DNA of 64,000 nt from the NCBI RefSeq assembly GCF_043195125.1, contig NZ_JBAFWR010000002.1; one strand, given 5' to 3'. The notes below the pieces were generated by a model that saw only the letters and a program-made list of their open reading frames with translations, was not told the DNA's origin and did no database searches. This DNA comes from NCEH01 sp043195125. Lineage in GTDB: Bacteria > Pseudomonadota > Alphaproteobacteria > Rhizobiales > Xanthobacteraceae. How positions within the stretch are numbered: position 1 is the first letter of the stretch; each line of letters starts with the position of its first letter. This document shows positions 33,946 through 43,206 of the stretch, one piece after another. The position numbers and the translations under genes are program-made.

Positions 33946-35571
33946 ATGCCACCATTCGATTTGACGCGCCGCACCTTGCTCACCGGCACCGCCGTCACGG
34001 CGGCGGCGGCCACCCTCGGCGGGTTGCCGCGCCCGGTGTTCGCCCAGGCCGCCTCCAGCCTGAACTACGGCATCTCCATGACGGACGTGCCGCTGACCAC
34101 CGGCCAGCCCGATCGCGGCGCCGGCGCCTATCAGTTCACCGGCCTCACCCTCTATGACCCGCTGGTGGCCTGGGAACTCGACGTGGCCGACCGCCCCGGC
34201 AAGATGATCCCCGGCCTTGCCACCTCGTGGGAGGCCGACCCCGCCGACCGCAAGAACTGGATCTTCAAGCTGCGCGAGGGCGTGAAATTCCACGACGGCT
34301 CGCCGTTCAACGCGGACGCGGTGATCTGGAACCTTGAAAAGGTCATGAACACCCAGGCGCCGCAGTTCGATGCGCGCCAGGCCGCGCAGGTGAAGCCGCG
34401 CCTGCCCTCGCTCGCGTCCTATAAGAAGCTCGACGACATGACGGTGCAGATCACCGCCAAGGGCGTAGACGCGCTGTTCCCCTATCAGATGATGTGGTTC
34501 CTCATCTCCTCGCCGGCGCAGTTCGAAAAGGTGGGCGGCGACTGGGCGAAGTTCGCCATGGCGCCCTCCGGCACAGGCCCGTTCAAGATGGGCGAACTGG
34601 TGCCGCGCGTGCGCGTGGAGTTGCTGAAGAACCCCGACTATTGGGACAAGAAGCGGGTTCCCAAGCTGGACAAGCTCACCCTCACCTGCATCCCGGAGGA
34701 CCTCTCCCGCGCCAGCGCCTTGCTGTCCAACCAGGTGGACCTGATCGAATCCCCCGCCCCCGACAGCGTCGCGCGCCTCAAGCAAGCGGGCATGCGCATC
34801 TCCACCAACGTGGTACCCCACGTGTGGAACTACCATCTCTCCATGGTGGAGGGCTCGCCCTGGCGCGACGTGCGCCTGCGCCGCGCGGCCAATCTCGCCA
34901 TCGACCGCGACGCGGTGGTGGAATTGATGAACGGCCTCGCCGTGCCGGCGGTCGGTCAGGTGCCCCAGTCCAGCCCCTGGTTCGGCAATCCGACCTTCAA
35001 GATCCGCTACGACATGGATGCGGCCCGCAAGCTCGTCAGCGAGGCCGGCTATTCCAAGGACAAGCCGCTGAAGGTGAAGTTCATCGTGCCCACCGGCGGC
35101 ACCGGGCAGATGCTGTCCATGCCGATGAACGAATTCGTGCAGCAGAGCTGGGCGGAAGTGGGCATCGCGCTGGAGCTTCAGCCGGTGGAGCAGGAAGTCG
35201 CCTACACCGCATGGCGCAAGGGCGCGGCCGACCCGAGCCTCGCCGGCATCACCGGCTCCAACGTGGCCTATGTCACCAGCGACCCGTTCTACGCCATCGT
35301 GCGCTTCTACAGCTCCAAGCAGATCGCGCCCGTGGGCGTGAACTGGAGCCACTATAAGAACCCGGAAGTGGACGCGTTGTGCGACCAGATCACCGCCACG
35401 TTCGATTCCGCCGAGCAGGACAAGCTGCTGGCCAAGGTGCACGAGAAGGTGGTGGACGACGCGGTGCAGGTGTGGGTGGTGCACGACGTGTACCCGCACG
35501 CGCTCTCACCGAAGGTGAAGAGCTACACCCAGGCGCAGCACTGGTTCCAAGACCTGACCACGCTTTCCTGA
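33946..35571 (+). CDS. Peptide ABC transporter substrate-binding protein (Tat-exported)
   Basis: A 541-aa SBP_bac_5 family protein. It has a twin-arginine leader (DLTRRTLLTGTAVTAAAATLGGL, cleavage probably after PVFAQA), so export should be by Tat. Family motifs are LATSWEADP, WIFKLREGVKFHDGSPFNADAVIWNLEKV, GTGPFKM and LRRAANLAIDRDAV. An AGGAG ribosome site precedes the ATG at 33946 (a TTG three bases earlier is unlikely). It is the last gene of the importer, followed by a strong terminator. The ligand could be di- or oligopeptides; a neighbouring GGT-like gene hints at gamma-glutamyl or glutathione-like peptides. Confidence 0.92.
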   Translation: MPPFDLTRRTLLTGTAVTAAAATLGGLPRPVFAQAASSLNYGISMTDVPLTTGQPDRGAGAYQFTGLTLYDPLVAWELDVADRPGKMIPGLATSWEADPADRKNWIFKLREGVKFHDGSPFNADAVIWNLEKVMNTQAPQFDARQAAQVKPRLPSLASYKKLDDMTVQITAKGVDALFPYQMMWFLISSPAQFEKVGGDWAKFAMAPSGTGPFKMGELVPRVRVELLKNPDYWDKKRVPKLDKLTLTCIPEDLSRASALLSNQVDLIESPAPDSVARLKQAGMRISTNVVPHVWNYHLSMVEGSPWRDVRLRRAANLAIDRDAVVELMNGLAVPAVGQVPQSSPWFGNPTFKIRYDMDAARKLVSEAGYSKDKPLKVKFIVPTGGTGQMLSMPMNEFVQQSWAEVGIALELQPVEQEVAYTAWRKGAADPSLAGITGSNVAYVTSDPFYAIVRFYSSKQIAPVGVNWSHYKNPEVDALCDQITATFDSAEQDKLLAKVHEKVVDDAVQVWVVHDVYPHALSPKVKSYTQAQHWFQDLTTLS

Positions 35572-35596
35572 GCCTCTGGATCTCAGATCAATCGCG

Positions 35597-35622
35597 AAAG
35601 GGCGCCCGCGGGCGCCCTTTTT
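35597..35622 (+). terminator. Intrinsic terminator of the peptide-importer operon
   Basis: AAAGGGCGCCCGCGGGCGCCCTTTTT, a GC-rich self-complementary stem with flanking A and T runs, 25 bases after the binding-protein stop. Confidence 0.9.
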
Positions 35623-35652
35623 CATGGACGGCGCCATTTCCGCCTTGGGCGG

Positions 35653-35700
35653 CCCCCTCCCCAGCCCTCCCCCGCTTGCGGGGGGAGCGTTAGGGAGGGG
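35653..35700. repeat. Extragenic nested palindrome (REP-like)
   Basis: Two nested inverted repeats: outer CCCTCCCC/GGGAGGGG and inner CTCCCCCGC-tt-GCGGGGGGAG. It sits between convergent genes, the usual place for dispersed extragenic palindromes. No second full copy was seen in this window, so its repeat status is inferred from form. Confidence 0.5.
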
Positions 35701-35784
35701 AAAGGCCGGACGAGGGGCAGGAAGGGGCAGGCGAGGTTGATGAACGAATCCGCGCAGGCGGGCCGGGCCTGAAGCGGCCCGCCC

Positions 35785-37566
35785 TCACCACGCCTGCGCG
35801 GAGGCTGGGAATACTTCCGATTTGCTGCCGCGCGGGTCGCAGCCGGCTTCCAGCATGCCATCGGCATGGCGCTCGGCGGCCAGCAGAAACCCCTCGGTCC
35901 AATCCGGGCCCACGGAGAGCTCGTGCCCGCGCGCGGCGAGGCTCTCGAACACCGCGTCCCCGAACCGCTCCTCGATGCGCAGGCGGCTCGGGAAGAAATC
36001 GTGCGGGGCGAAGAAGCCGGGAAAATGCTCGCTGGAGAATTTCGGCGCCTCGATCGCCGCCTGCACGGGCATGCCGAACACCAGCCGATTGAGCAGGAAC
36101 TGCAATTGCCACTGATCCTGCTGGTCCCCGCCCATGCTGCCGCAGGCGATGGTGGGGCGGCCGTCCATCGTGACGAGCGTGGGGCTGATGGTGGTGCGCG
36201 GCCTTTTGCCCGGCGCCACCACATTGGGGTGGTTGGACGGGCCCATGTGGAAATTCGACAGCCGGTTGCCGAGCGGGAAGCCCAGCGCCGGCATCACCTC
36301 GGCCGACTTGATCCAGGCCCCGGACGGCGTGAAGGCGCAGGCGTTGCCCGCGTCATCCATGGTGTCCACATGCACCGTGCCCGCGCCCCAATTGGTGAGC
36401 GGACGCCGCTCCGCCGCCGCGAGCAAGGCGACATCCTCCACCGGATCGCCAGGGCGCATCTCGGCGCTGGCATGGAGCATGTCCACGAGCCCGGCGCGCA
36501 GGGCGCCATAGGCATCCGACAGCAGCGCCTCCACCGGCACGGAGACCTGGCGGGTGTCGGCGTAATATTGCTCGCGGTCGGCGAAGGCGAGCTTCATCGC
36601 CTCCACCACCAGATGCACATAGTCCGCGCTGTTGTGGCCGAGCGCCGGCAGATCGAAGGATTTCAGGATGGAGAGCGTCTGCAGCAGTGCCGGGCCCTGG
36701 GTCCAGGCCGAGGTCTTGTGCACCCGCGCGCCTGCGTAATCGATGAACACCGGCGCCTCCACCGGAACCTCGAAGGCGGCGAAATCCGCGCGTGTCAGCA
36801 GCCCGCCCTTTTCATCCGAGAACGCCACCATCTGCGCGGCGACGTCGCCCTTGTAGAAGGCATCGAACACCGCCTGGAGGCCCTGCTCGCGTGCGCCGCC
36901 GGCCGCCTTTTCGGCCGAGGCGAGATAGTCGATCATGCCAGCGAAGGCGGGATTGGTCATGGCCGAGCCCTCGGCGGGCAGCTCGCCGTCGCGCAGATAG
37001 AGCGCCGCGCTGCCGGGCCATTGGGCCAGGAACTTCTCGCGATTGTCGGCAATGCCAAACTTGTGCTGGCGGATCAGCCCGGCATGGACCGGAAAGCCGG
37101 TGCGGGCGAGATCCAGCGCGCGCGCGGAGAGGTCCGCGAAGCTCAGGCGGCCGTAGCGCTGGGCCGCCACGATGAGCGCGCCGAAGGCGCCCGGCACGCC
37201 GGCGGCGAGAATCCCCTCGGCCGGCACCACCTCATGGCCGCGGTCGCGGAACGCCTGCGGCGTCGCGCGGGCCGGCGCCACCATATTGCCGTTGATGCAG
37301 ACCACTTCGCCCGATCCTGCCGGCGCGATGAGGATCGGGCATTCTCCGCCGATGGTGTGCATGTTCGGGTTCAGCAGGCCCTCCACCAGGGTCGCCGCGA
37401 CCGCTGCGTCGATCGCGTTTCCGCCCGCCTTCAGCGCATCGATGCCCGCGGCCGAGGAGAAATAATGGTGCGAGGCGACCACGCCGCGCCGGCCGAAGAT
37501 CCGCGCATAGAAGGTCGTCGCCTCGGTGGGCGCCGTGCGGAAGCTGCGTTCGCTGGCCACGTTCAT
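35785..37566 (-). CDS. Gamma-glutamyltransferase-family protein
   Basis: A 593-aa Ntn-hydrolase of the GGT family, which self-cleaves to a large and small subunit. The expected nucleophile is Thr397 in NWGAGTVHVDTMDD, and the oxyanion/glycine region is ACGSMGGDQQDQ. The N-terminal half has GIDALKAGGNAIDAAVAA and GVPGAFGAL, typical of the family. No signal peptide is seen from the ATG at 37566, so it is probably cytosolic, unlike the classical periplasmic GGT. Sequence style is closer to the GgtB/YwrD-like branch, whose substrates are varied. It is convergent with the peptide importer. Confidence 0.88.
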   Translation of the reverse strand: MNVASERSFRTAPTEATTFYARIFGRRGVVASHHYFSSAAGIDALKAGGNAIDAAVAATLVEGLLNPNMHTIGGECPILIAPAGSGEVVCINGNMVAPARATPQAFRDRGHEVVPAEGILAAGVPGAFGALIVAAQRYGRLSFADLSARALDLARTGFPVHAGLIRQHKFGIADNREKFLAQWPGSAALYLRDGELPAEGSAMTNPAFAGMIDYLASAEKAAGGAREQGLQAVFDAFYKGDVAAQMVAFSDEKGGLLTRADFAAFEVPVEAPVFIDYAGARVHKTSAWTQGPALLQTLSILKSFDLPALGHNSADYVHLVVEAMKLAFADREQYYADTRQVSVPVEALLSDAYGALRAGLVDMLHASAEMRPGDPVEDVALLAAAERRPLTNWGAGTVHVDTMDDAGNACAFTPSGAWIKSAEVMPALGFPLGNRLSNFHMGPSNHPNVVAPGKRPRTTISPTLVTMDGRPTIACGSMGGDQQDQWQLQFLLNRLVFGMPVQAAIEAPKFSSEHFPGFFAPHDFFPSRLRIEERFGDAVFESLAARGHELSVGPDWTEGFLLAAERHADGMLEAGCDPRGSKSEVFPASAQAW

Positions 37567-37715
37567 TCCAATGCCCTCTCCTCGGCGCCATGCCTTTCGT
37601 GCTGTTTCTATGAAGGAAAAATGTTTTCGCTTCAATGCGAAAGGACGCATGGCTCGGGGCCGATGCCCACGGCACGCCGGGGACGCCGCCCATCGGCATC
37701 GCGCGAAACACGCCA

Positions 37716-37742
37716 AGAAAAAGGGGCCCTCGCGGGCCCCTT
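37716..37742 (-). terminator. Intrinsic terminator of the Liv operon
   Basis: On the - strand GGGGCCCGCGAGGGCCCC followed by TTTTTCTT, starting 24 bases after the last Liv permease gene. Confidence 0.88.
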
Positions 37743-37765
37743 GCGTGACACTTCGGCGCGCACCG

Positions 37766-38758
37766 TTATTTCGACGCGCGATCCCGCATCAATTGCATCA
37801 GCGCGAGCGCTTCGCCGACGATACCGCGGCGGAACAGCGAGACCACCACCACGAAGATCACGCCCTGGATGACCAGCACCCATTCGCCGAAGCTCGCGAG
37901 ATAATTCTGCATGGTGACGATGATGGTGGCGCCCACCACCGGGCCGAGCACGGTGCCCATGCCGCCCACCAGGGTCATCAGGATGACCTCGCCGGACATG
38001 GGCCACGCCACGTCGGTGAGCGAAGCGAGCTGGAACACGATCGCCTTGGTCGAACCCGCGAGCCCGGCCAGCGCCGCCGACAGGACGAAGGCAAGGGTCT
38101 TGTACTGGTTCACCCGATAGCCCAGCGAGATCGCGCGCGGCTCGTTCTCGCGGATCGCCTTCAGCACCTGTCCGAAGGGGGAGTGAATGGTGCGGTAGAT
38201 GATGGCGAAGCCGACCAGGAAGATCGCCAGCACCACATAATAGAGGTTGATGTCCTTGGAGATGTCCAGGAAGCCGAACATCGCCGAACGCGGCACGGCC
38301 TGAAGGCCGTCCTCGCCGCCGGTGAATGGCGCCTGGAGACAGAAGAAGAAGAACATCTGCGAGAGCGCGAGCGTCACCATGGCGAAATAGATGCCGACGC
38401 GGCGGATCGCCAGCAGGCCGGTGAGCAGCCCGAGGAACGCCGCGAACGCCGTCCCCGCGAGGATGCCGAACTCGGGCGGGAAGCCTTTGATCTTCACCAG
38501 ATAGGCGGTGATGTAGGCGGCCCCGCCGAAGAACATGGCGTGTCCGAAGGACAGCAGGCCGGTGTAGCCCAGCATCAGGTTGAAGGCGCACGCGAACAGC
38601 GAGAAGCACAGCACCTTCATGAGGAACACGGGATAGACCGCAAACGGCGCCACCACCAGCAGCCCCAGCACCACCACCGCGATGGCGATGCGGGTGGGGG
38701 TGAAGGCGTTGGCGGAAGCAGGCGCGGGGGCGACGGCGGGGGAGGACGCGGAAGTCAT
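37766..38758 (-). CDS. livM: Branched-chain amino-acid-type ABC permease LivM
   Basis: A 330-aa permease with about nine hydrophobic segments, the first at IAIAVVVLGLLVVAPFAVYPVFL. Family motifs are GYTGLLSFGHAMFFGGAAYITAYL, LAIRRVGIYFAMVTLALSQM and FTGGEDGL, all typical of LivM. An N-terminal Ala/Pro/Ser-rich leader precedes the first helix. A GTGAGG ribosome site is upstream. Last gene of the - strand operon livG-livF-binding protein-livH-livM. Confidence 0.92.
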   Translation of the reverse strand: MTSASSPAVAPAPASANAFTPTRIAIAVVVLGLLVVAPFAVYPVFLMKVLCFSLFACAFNLMLGYTGLLSFGHAMFFGGAAYITAYLVKIKGFPPEFGILAGTAFAAFLGLLTGLLAIRRVGIYFAMVTLALSQMFFFFCLQAPFTGGEDGLQAVPRSAMFGFLDISKDINLYYVVLAIFLVGFAIIYRTIHSPFGQVLKAIRENEPRAISLGYRVNQYKTLAFVLSAALAGLAGSTKAIVFQLASLTDVAWPMSGEVILMTLVGGMGTVLGPVVGATIIVTMQNYLASFGEWVLVIQGVIFVVVVSLFRRGIVGEALALMQLMRDRASK

Positions 38759-38765
38759 GATGGCC

Positions 38766-39647
38766 TCACTTCACCGTACCGAACAGGCCCGCGGGCTTCA
38801 CCAGAAGCACGAGGGCCATAATGACGAAAATCACCGTGGACGAAGCCTCGGGATAGAAGACCTTGGTCAGGCCCTCCACGAGGCCGAGGCCGAAGCCGGT
38901 GACGATGGCGCCCATGATCGATCCCATGCCGCCGATCACCACCACCGCGAACACCACGATGATGAGGTTCGAGCCCATGGTCGGGCTCACCTGATAGGCG
39001 GGCGCCGCGAGCACGCCGGCGAGCGCCGCAAGGCCGACGCCGAAGCCGTAGGTCAGCGTGATCATGCGCGGCACGTCGATGCCGAACGCCTGGACGAGGT
39101 CCGGCCGTTCGGTCGCCGCGCGCAGATACGAGCCGAGCTTGGTGCGCTCGATCACGAACCAGGTGGCGATGCACACCACCAGCGAAGCGACCACCACGAA
39201 GGCCCGGTAATTCGGCAGGAACATGAAGCCGAGATTGGTGCCGCCCGGCAGCGGATTGTTATAGGGCAGTCCGGAGGCGCCATACTGGCGGCGGAACAGC
39301 CCTTCCAGGATCAGCGCCAGACCGAAGGTCAGCAGCAGCCCGTATAGGTGGTCCAGATGATAGAGCCGGCGCAGCAGCAGCCGCTCGATGATCATGCCGA
39401 TCACCGCCACCACGATGGGTGAGAGCACCAGCGCGCCCCAGAACGGGATGCCCGCGTAGTTCAGCAGCATCCAGGCGCCGAAGGCCCCCATCATGTACTG
39501 GGCGCCGTGGGTGAAATTGATGACGTTCAACAGGCCGAAGATCACCGCGAGCCCGAGGCTCAGCATGGCATAGAAGGCGCCGTTGATCAGGCCCAGCAGC
39601 AATTGGCCGAACAAGGCCTGAGGGGCGATGCCGATTAGCTCGAACAT
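38766..39647 (-). CDS. livH: Branched-chain amino-acid-type ABC permease LivH
   Basis: A 293-aa permease starting MFELIGIAPQALFGQLLLGLINGAFYAMLSLGLAVIFGLLNVINFTHG, the LivH signature. The coupling loop near GSYLRAATERPDLVQAFGIDV and the last helix MALVLLVKPAGLFG also fit. It pairs with LivM, 7 bases downstream. The ribosome site before the ATG is weak, so the start is mainly set by homology. Confidence 0.92.
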   Translation of the reverse strand: MFELIGIAPQALFGQLLLGLINGAFYAMLSLGLAVIFGLLNVINFTHGAQYMMGAFGAWMLLNYAGIPFWGALVLSPIVVAVIGMIIERLLLRRLYHLDHLYGLLLTFGLALILEGLFRRQYGASGLPYNNPLPGGTNLGFMFLPNYRAFVVVASLVVCIATWFVIERTKLGSYLRAATERPDLVQAFGIDVPRMITLTYGFGVGLAALAGVLAAPAYQVSPTMGSNLIIVVFAVVVIGGMGSIMGAIVTGFGLGLVEGLTKVFYPEASSTVIFVIMALVLLVKPAGLFGTVK

Positions 39648-39705
39648 GGATCGGTCTCTGCAACAGGAGAGAGCGGGCCGGCGTGACGCCGGCCCGCGGG
39701 CGCCA

Positions 39706-40914
39706 TCAGGTCTTCTTGACCAGCGGGCAATCGCCCTGGTCGAGCGGACGGAACGCCTCGTTGGCGGGGATCGTCGCCTTCAAGGTGTAATAGTCGTAGG
39801 GATACTTGGAGTCCGAAGGCTTCTTCACCTCGAACAGATACATGGGGTGGATCTGGCGGCCGTCGGCGCGCAATTCACCCTTGCCGAACAGCTTGTCGTC
39901 GGTCGGCATCTTCTTCATCTCGGCGACCACAGCCGCCCCGTCCTTGGCCGACTTCAGCGCCGCCACGGACTTGAGATAATGGGTCACGCCGGAATAGACG
40001 CCGGCCTGCACCATGGTGGGATACTTGCCGCCGTTGGCCGCGGCGAACTCCTTGGCGAACGCGCGGTTGGCGTCCGTCATGTCCCAATACCAGGCCGATG
40101 TCAGGTTCAGGCCCTGCGCGGTCTTGAGGCCGAGCGAATGGATGTCGGAGATGAACACCAGCAGGCCGGCGAGCTTCTGGCCGCCGTCGACGATGCCGTA
40201 TTCGGCCGCCTGCTTGATGGAGTTGATGGTGTCGCCGCCGGCATTGGCGAGGCCGATGACCTTGGCCTTGGAGCCCTGCGCCTGCAGAAGGAAGGAGGAG
40301 AAGTCGGAATTGTTGATCGGCACGCGCACCGAGCCGACGACCTTGCCGCCGTTCGCCTTGACGACTTCGGACGTGTCGCGCTCCAGCGCCTGGCCGAAGG
40401 CATAGTCGGCGGTGAGGAAGAACCAGGTATCGCCGCCGTTCTTGGTCACGGCCTTGCCGGTCACATTGGCCAGCGACCAGGTGTCGTAGGTCCAATGGAT
40501 CGTGTTGGGCGTGCAGGCCTTGCCGGTGAGGTCGGACGAGCCGGCGCCCGAATTCACGAACACCTTGTTCTTTTCCTTCGTCACCTGGCTCACCGCCAGC
40601 GCGACGCCGGAATTGGGCGTATCGACGATCATGTCGACGCCGTCCACGTCATACCACTGGCGCGCGATGGAGGTGCCGACGTCGGCCTTGTTCTGGTGGT
40701 CGGCCGAGACGACCTCCACCTTCAGATCCTTGTTGGTGGCGGCGAAATCTTCCACCGCCTTCTTCGCCGCCCACACCGAGCCCGGGCCAGCGAGGTCCGA
40801 ATACAGGCTCGACATATCGGTGAGTACGCCGATCTTGACCGGCGTGGTCTGGGCCTGGGCGGCGGTGACGGCGAATAGGCTCGCGGCCGCCATGAACACG
40901 GTTGCAAGACGCAT
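39706..40914 (-). CDS. Liv-type ABC substrate-binding protein
   Basis: A 402-aa periplasmic binding protein (type I fold). The signal peptide is MRLATVFMAAASLFAVTAAQA. The mature protein begins TTPVKIGVLTDMSSLYSDLAGPGS, as in urea/amide and branched-chain amino-acid binders, and includes VDMIVDTPNSGVALAVSQV and the AMMP-like FLTADYAFGQALE region. A strong site (GGAGGAGGAAACAAG) sets the ATG at 40914; a 571-aa reading runs into livF. The ligand is uncertain: this subfamily is often annotated as branched-chain amino acid but many bind other amides or aromatic acids. Confidence 0.9.
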   Translation of the reverse strand: MRLATVFMAAASLFAVTAAQAQTTPVKIGVLTDMSSLYSDLAGPGSVWAAKKAVEDFAATNKDLKVEVVSADHQNKADVGTSIARQWYDVDGVDMIVDTPNSGVALAVSQVTKEKNKVFVNSGAGSSDLTGKACTPNTIHWTYDTWSLANVTGKAVTKNGGDTWFFLTADYAFGQALERDTSEVVKANGGKVVGSVRVPINNSDFSSFLLQAQGSKAKVIGLANAGGDTINSIKQAAEYGIVDGGQKLAGLLVFISDIHSLGLKTAQGLNLTSAWYWDMTDANRAFAKEFAAANGGKYPTMVQAGVYSGVTHYLKSVAALKSAKDGAAVVAEMKKMPTDDKLFGKGELRADGRQIHPMYLFEVKKPSDSKYPYDYYTLKATIPANEAFRPLDQGDCPLVKKT

Positions 40915-40967
40915 CTTGTTTCCTCCTCCGGCGGTGCTGCCGGTTGCGTTGTTCCGAAAACCCGGCT

Positions 40968-41693
40968 TCAGACGCCGAGAAAGGCTTCGAGACGCGCCGC
41001 GTTTTCCGCGATCTTGTCGTTGGGGACCATGTCCACCACCTTGCCGTGCTCCACCACATAATGGCGGTCGGCGACGGTCGAGGCGAAGTGGAAGTTCTGC
41101 TCCACGAGCAGCACGGTGAAGCCCCTGGTCTTCAGCGCACGGATGATGTCGCCGATATGCTGCACGATCACCGGCGCCAGCCCTTCCGTGGGCTCGTCGA
41201 GCAGCAGCAGCTTGGCCCCCGTGCGCAGGATGCGCGCGATCGCCAGCATCTGCTGCTCGCCGCCGGAGAGCTTGGTGCCCTGGCTGTTGCGCCGTTCCTC
41301 CAGGCGGGGGAACAGGTCGTGGATCTCGTCCACGGAGAGGCCGCCAGGCAGCACCACCGGGGGAAGCAGCAGGTTCTCGCGCACGTTCAGGCTGGCAAAG
41401 ATGCCCCGTTCCTCGGGACAATAGCCGATGCCGAGGCGCGCGATATGGTTGGGCGCGAGCTTGACGGTCTCGTTGCCCTCATAGCGGATCGAGCCGGCGC
41501 GCTTGCGCAGCAGGCCCATGATGGCGCGCATGGTGGTGGTCTTGCCGGCGCCGTTGCGGCCCAGAAGCGTCACCACCTCGCCCTTGTGGATGTCGAAGCT
41601 CATGCCGTGGAGGACATGGCTCTCGCCATAATGCCCGTGCAGATCGCGCACCGCGAGCAACGGCGCGGCGGAGGCCGCCTCACCCATGGCCAT
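40968..41693 (-). CDS. livF: Liv-type ABC ATP-binding protein LivF
   Basis: A 241-aa ATPase. Walker A GRNGAGKTT is at 45-53, the signature is LSGGEQQMLAIARIL near 145, Walker B is LLLLDEPTEGLAP, and the H-loop follows. The Q-loop region CPEERGIFASLNVRENL is diagnostic of LivF. It overlaps livG by 14 bases at its start. It drives import together with LivG. Confidence 0.92.
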   Translation of the reverse strand: MAMGEAASAAPLLAVRDLHGHYGESHVLHGMSFDIHKGEVVTLLGRNGAGKTTTMRAIMGLLRKRAGSIRYEGNETVKLAPNHIARLGIGYCPEERGIFASLNVRENLLLPPVVLPGGLSVDEIHDLFPRLEERRNSQGTKLSGGEQQMLAIARILRTGAKLLLLDEPTEGLAPVIVQHIGDIIRALKTRGFTVLLVEQNFHFASTVADRHYVVEHGKVVDMVPNDKIAENAARLEAFLGV

Positions 41694-42456
41694 GCCCCGT
41701 TCCCATATATGCCTCGATCACTTGCGGGTTCTTGGAGACTTCCGAATACGGCCCCTCGGTGAGAATCTCGCCGCGCGCCAGCACGGTGATGGCGTCCGAC
41801 AGATCGGCCACGACCGAAAGATTGTGCTCCACCATCAGCACCGTGCGGTTGGCGGACACGCGCTTGATGAGATCGGCGGTGCGGGCGATATCCTCGCGCC
41901 CCATGCCGGAGGTCGGCTCGTCGAGCAGCAGCATTTCCGGCTCGAGCGCGAGCGTGGTGGCGATTTCCAGCGCCCGCTTGCGGCCGTAGGGCAGCTCCAC
42001 CGCTTCATGCTTGGCGTAGGAGGTAAGATCCACCTCTTCCAGCAATTGCATGGCGCGGTCGTTCAGCGCGTCGAGCGAATGCTCGGACCGCCAGAAGTGG
42101 AACGAGGTCCCGAGCGCGCGCTGCAGGGCAACGCGCACATTTTCCAGCACCGTCAGATGCCCGAACGTCGCCGAGATCTGGAACGAGCGCACCATGCCCA
42201 GCCGCGCCACGTCGGCCGGCTTGGTCCGGGTGATCTCCTTGCCGTTCAGGCGGATGACGCCACGGGTCGGCTCCAGGAATTTCGTGATCAGGTTGAAGCA
42301 CGTGGTCTTACCGGCACCGTTCGGCCCAATGAGGGCATGAATCGTGTGCCGCCGAATCCGCAGGTTGACGTTCTTGACCGCCGCGAAACCCTTGAACTCT
42401 TTCGTGAGACCTTCTGCTTCAACGATGTAGGGCACGTCTGAGACAGTGTCCGTCAT
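41680..42456 (-). CDS. livG: Liv-type ABC ATP-binding protein LivG
   Basis: A 258-aa ATPase. Walker A GPNGAGKTT is at 44-52, RSFQISATFGHLTVLENV is the LivG-type Q-loop segment, the signature region is ELPYGRKRALEIATTLA, and Walker B is MLLLDEPTSGMG. First gene of the five-gene operon; a plausible sigma70 promoter lies about 100 bases upstream on the - strand. Confidence 0.92.
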   Translation of the reverse strand: MTDTVSDVPYIVEAEGLTKEFKGFAAVKNVNLRIRRHTIHALIGPNGAGKTTCFNLITKFLEPTRGVIRLNGKEITRTKPADVARLGMVRSFQISATFGHLTVLENVRVALQRALGTSFHFWRSEHSLDALNDRAMQLLEEVDLTSYAKHEAVELPYGRKRALEIATTLALEPEMLLLDEPTSGMGREDIARTADLIKRVSANRTVLMVEHNLSVVADLSDAITVLARGEILTEGPYSEVSKNPQVIEAYMGTGHGHG

Positions 42457-42557
42457 CGTGCTCTGCGCCCTCGCTTGTTTCGGCCCGGGGCGCGATGCGC
42501 CCGCCCGGCTCCCCCTGAGACCGCATCTTTGGTGATGCTTTTGATCTTGCGCCGCAA

Positions 42558-42586
42558 CCTAGCACGGTAAACTTGGCTGCCGTCAA
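42558..42586 (-). promoter_or_regulatory. Probable sigma70 promoter of the Liv operon
   Basis: On the - strand TTGACG (42586-42581), 17 bases, then GCTAGG (42563-42558). The -35 is near consensus and the spacing ideal; the -10 is a weaker GC-rich variant common in high-GC proteobacteria. It faces livG with a leader of roughly 95 bases. Confidence 0.5.
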
Positions 42587-42648
42587 TAGGGACAAGCTGA
42601 GCCTAAAGTCTGAGCAGATCCCAGGCATGGCGGCTTGGCCCTTGCCCT

Positions 42649-43206
42649 TTAGGGAACCGGCGCCACGGCCAGCTTCAGGCGATCCACAGAAACGCCGGTG
42701 AGAAGCAGCACGAGCGGGCGCTGCGCCACCTCGAAACGCACGCTCTTGCGCAATCCCTCGCAGCCCTTCACGCCGGTGAAAGCGGCGGCCGGCAGGGTCT
42801 TGCCATCCTGCACCAGGTCGATCCAGCCGGCTTGCGAAAGGCTCACCTCGATGCGCCCGGCCGCGGGCGCGGGGATGAGAAGAAAGCCGGCAAAAGTGGT
42901 ATTTTCGGCAGGCAGCCGCGCGGGCGGATAGGGCAGCTTGGCCTGCGCCAGCGGCACCAGTTCGACCACGAACGCGCCATCTGCCGCCGGCAATTGGCTG
43001 CCGCTCGCCAATTGTGTGTGCGCCGCATCGAGGGCCGACTTCGCCCGCTCCAGCGGCCAGGCGCCGCCGGAACAGCCCTGCCCCTCCGCCGCGCGTCCAT
43101 TCGGCGCGCCGAGGCAGAGCGCGAGGAAAAACACTCCGGCCGCACCGAGACAGCGCGCGGCAGGCCGTGCGGAGAGGGGGGATGGGAATGGGAAAGGATG
43201 CAGCAT
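42649..43206 (-). CDS. Secreted protein of unknown function
   Basis: A 185-aa protein not assigned to a family. The N-terminus carries an export signal (CLGAAGVFFLALCLGAPNGRAAEG, cleavage probably after GRAA), followed by two cysteines widely spaced (QGCSGG and VKGCEGL) that could form a disulfide. The rest is beta-rich in look (GRIEVSLSQAGWIDLVQDGKTL, RFEVAQRPLVLLLTGV), as in small periplasmic homology domains. The ATG at 43206 has GGAAGG 5 bases upstream, but that ribosome site is buried in a 47-base hairpin described separately, so translation may be conditional. Confidence 0.72.
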   Translation of the reverse strand: MLHPFPFPSPLSARPAARCLGAAGVFFLALCLGAPNGRAAEGQGCSGGAWPLERAKSALDAAHTQLASGSQLPAADGAFVVELVPLAQAKLPYPPARLPAENTTFAGFLLIPAPAAGRIEVSLSQAGWIDLVQDGKTLPAAAFTGVKGCEGLRKSVRFEVAQRPLVLLLTGVSVDRLKLAVAPVP

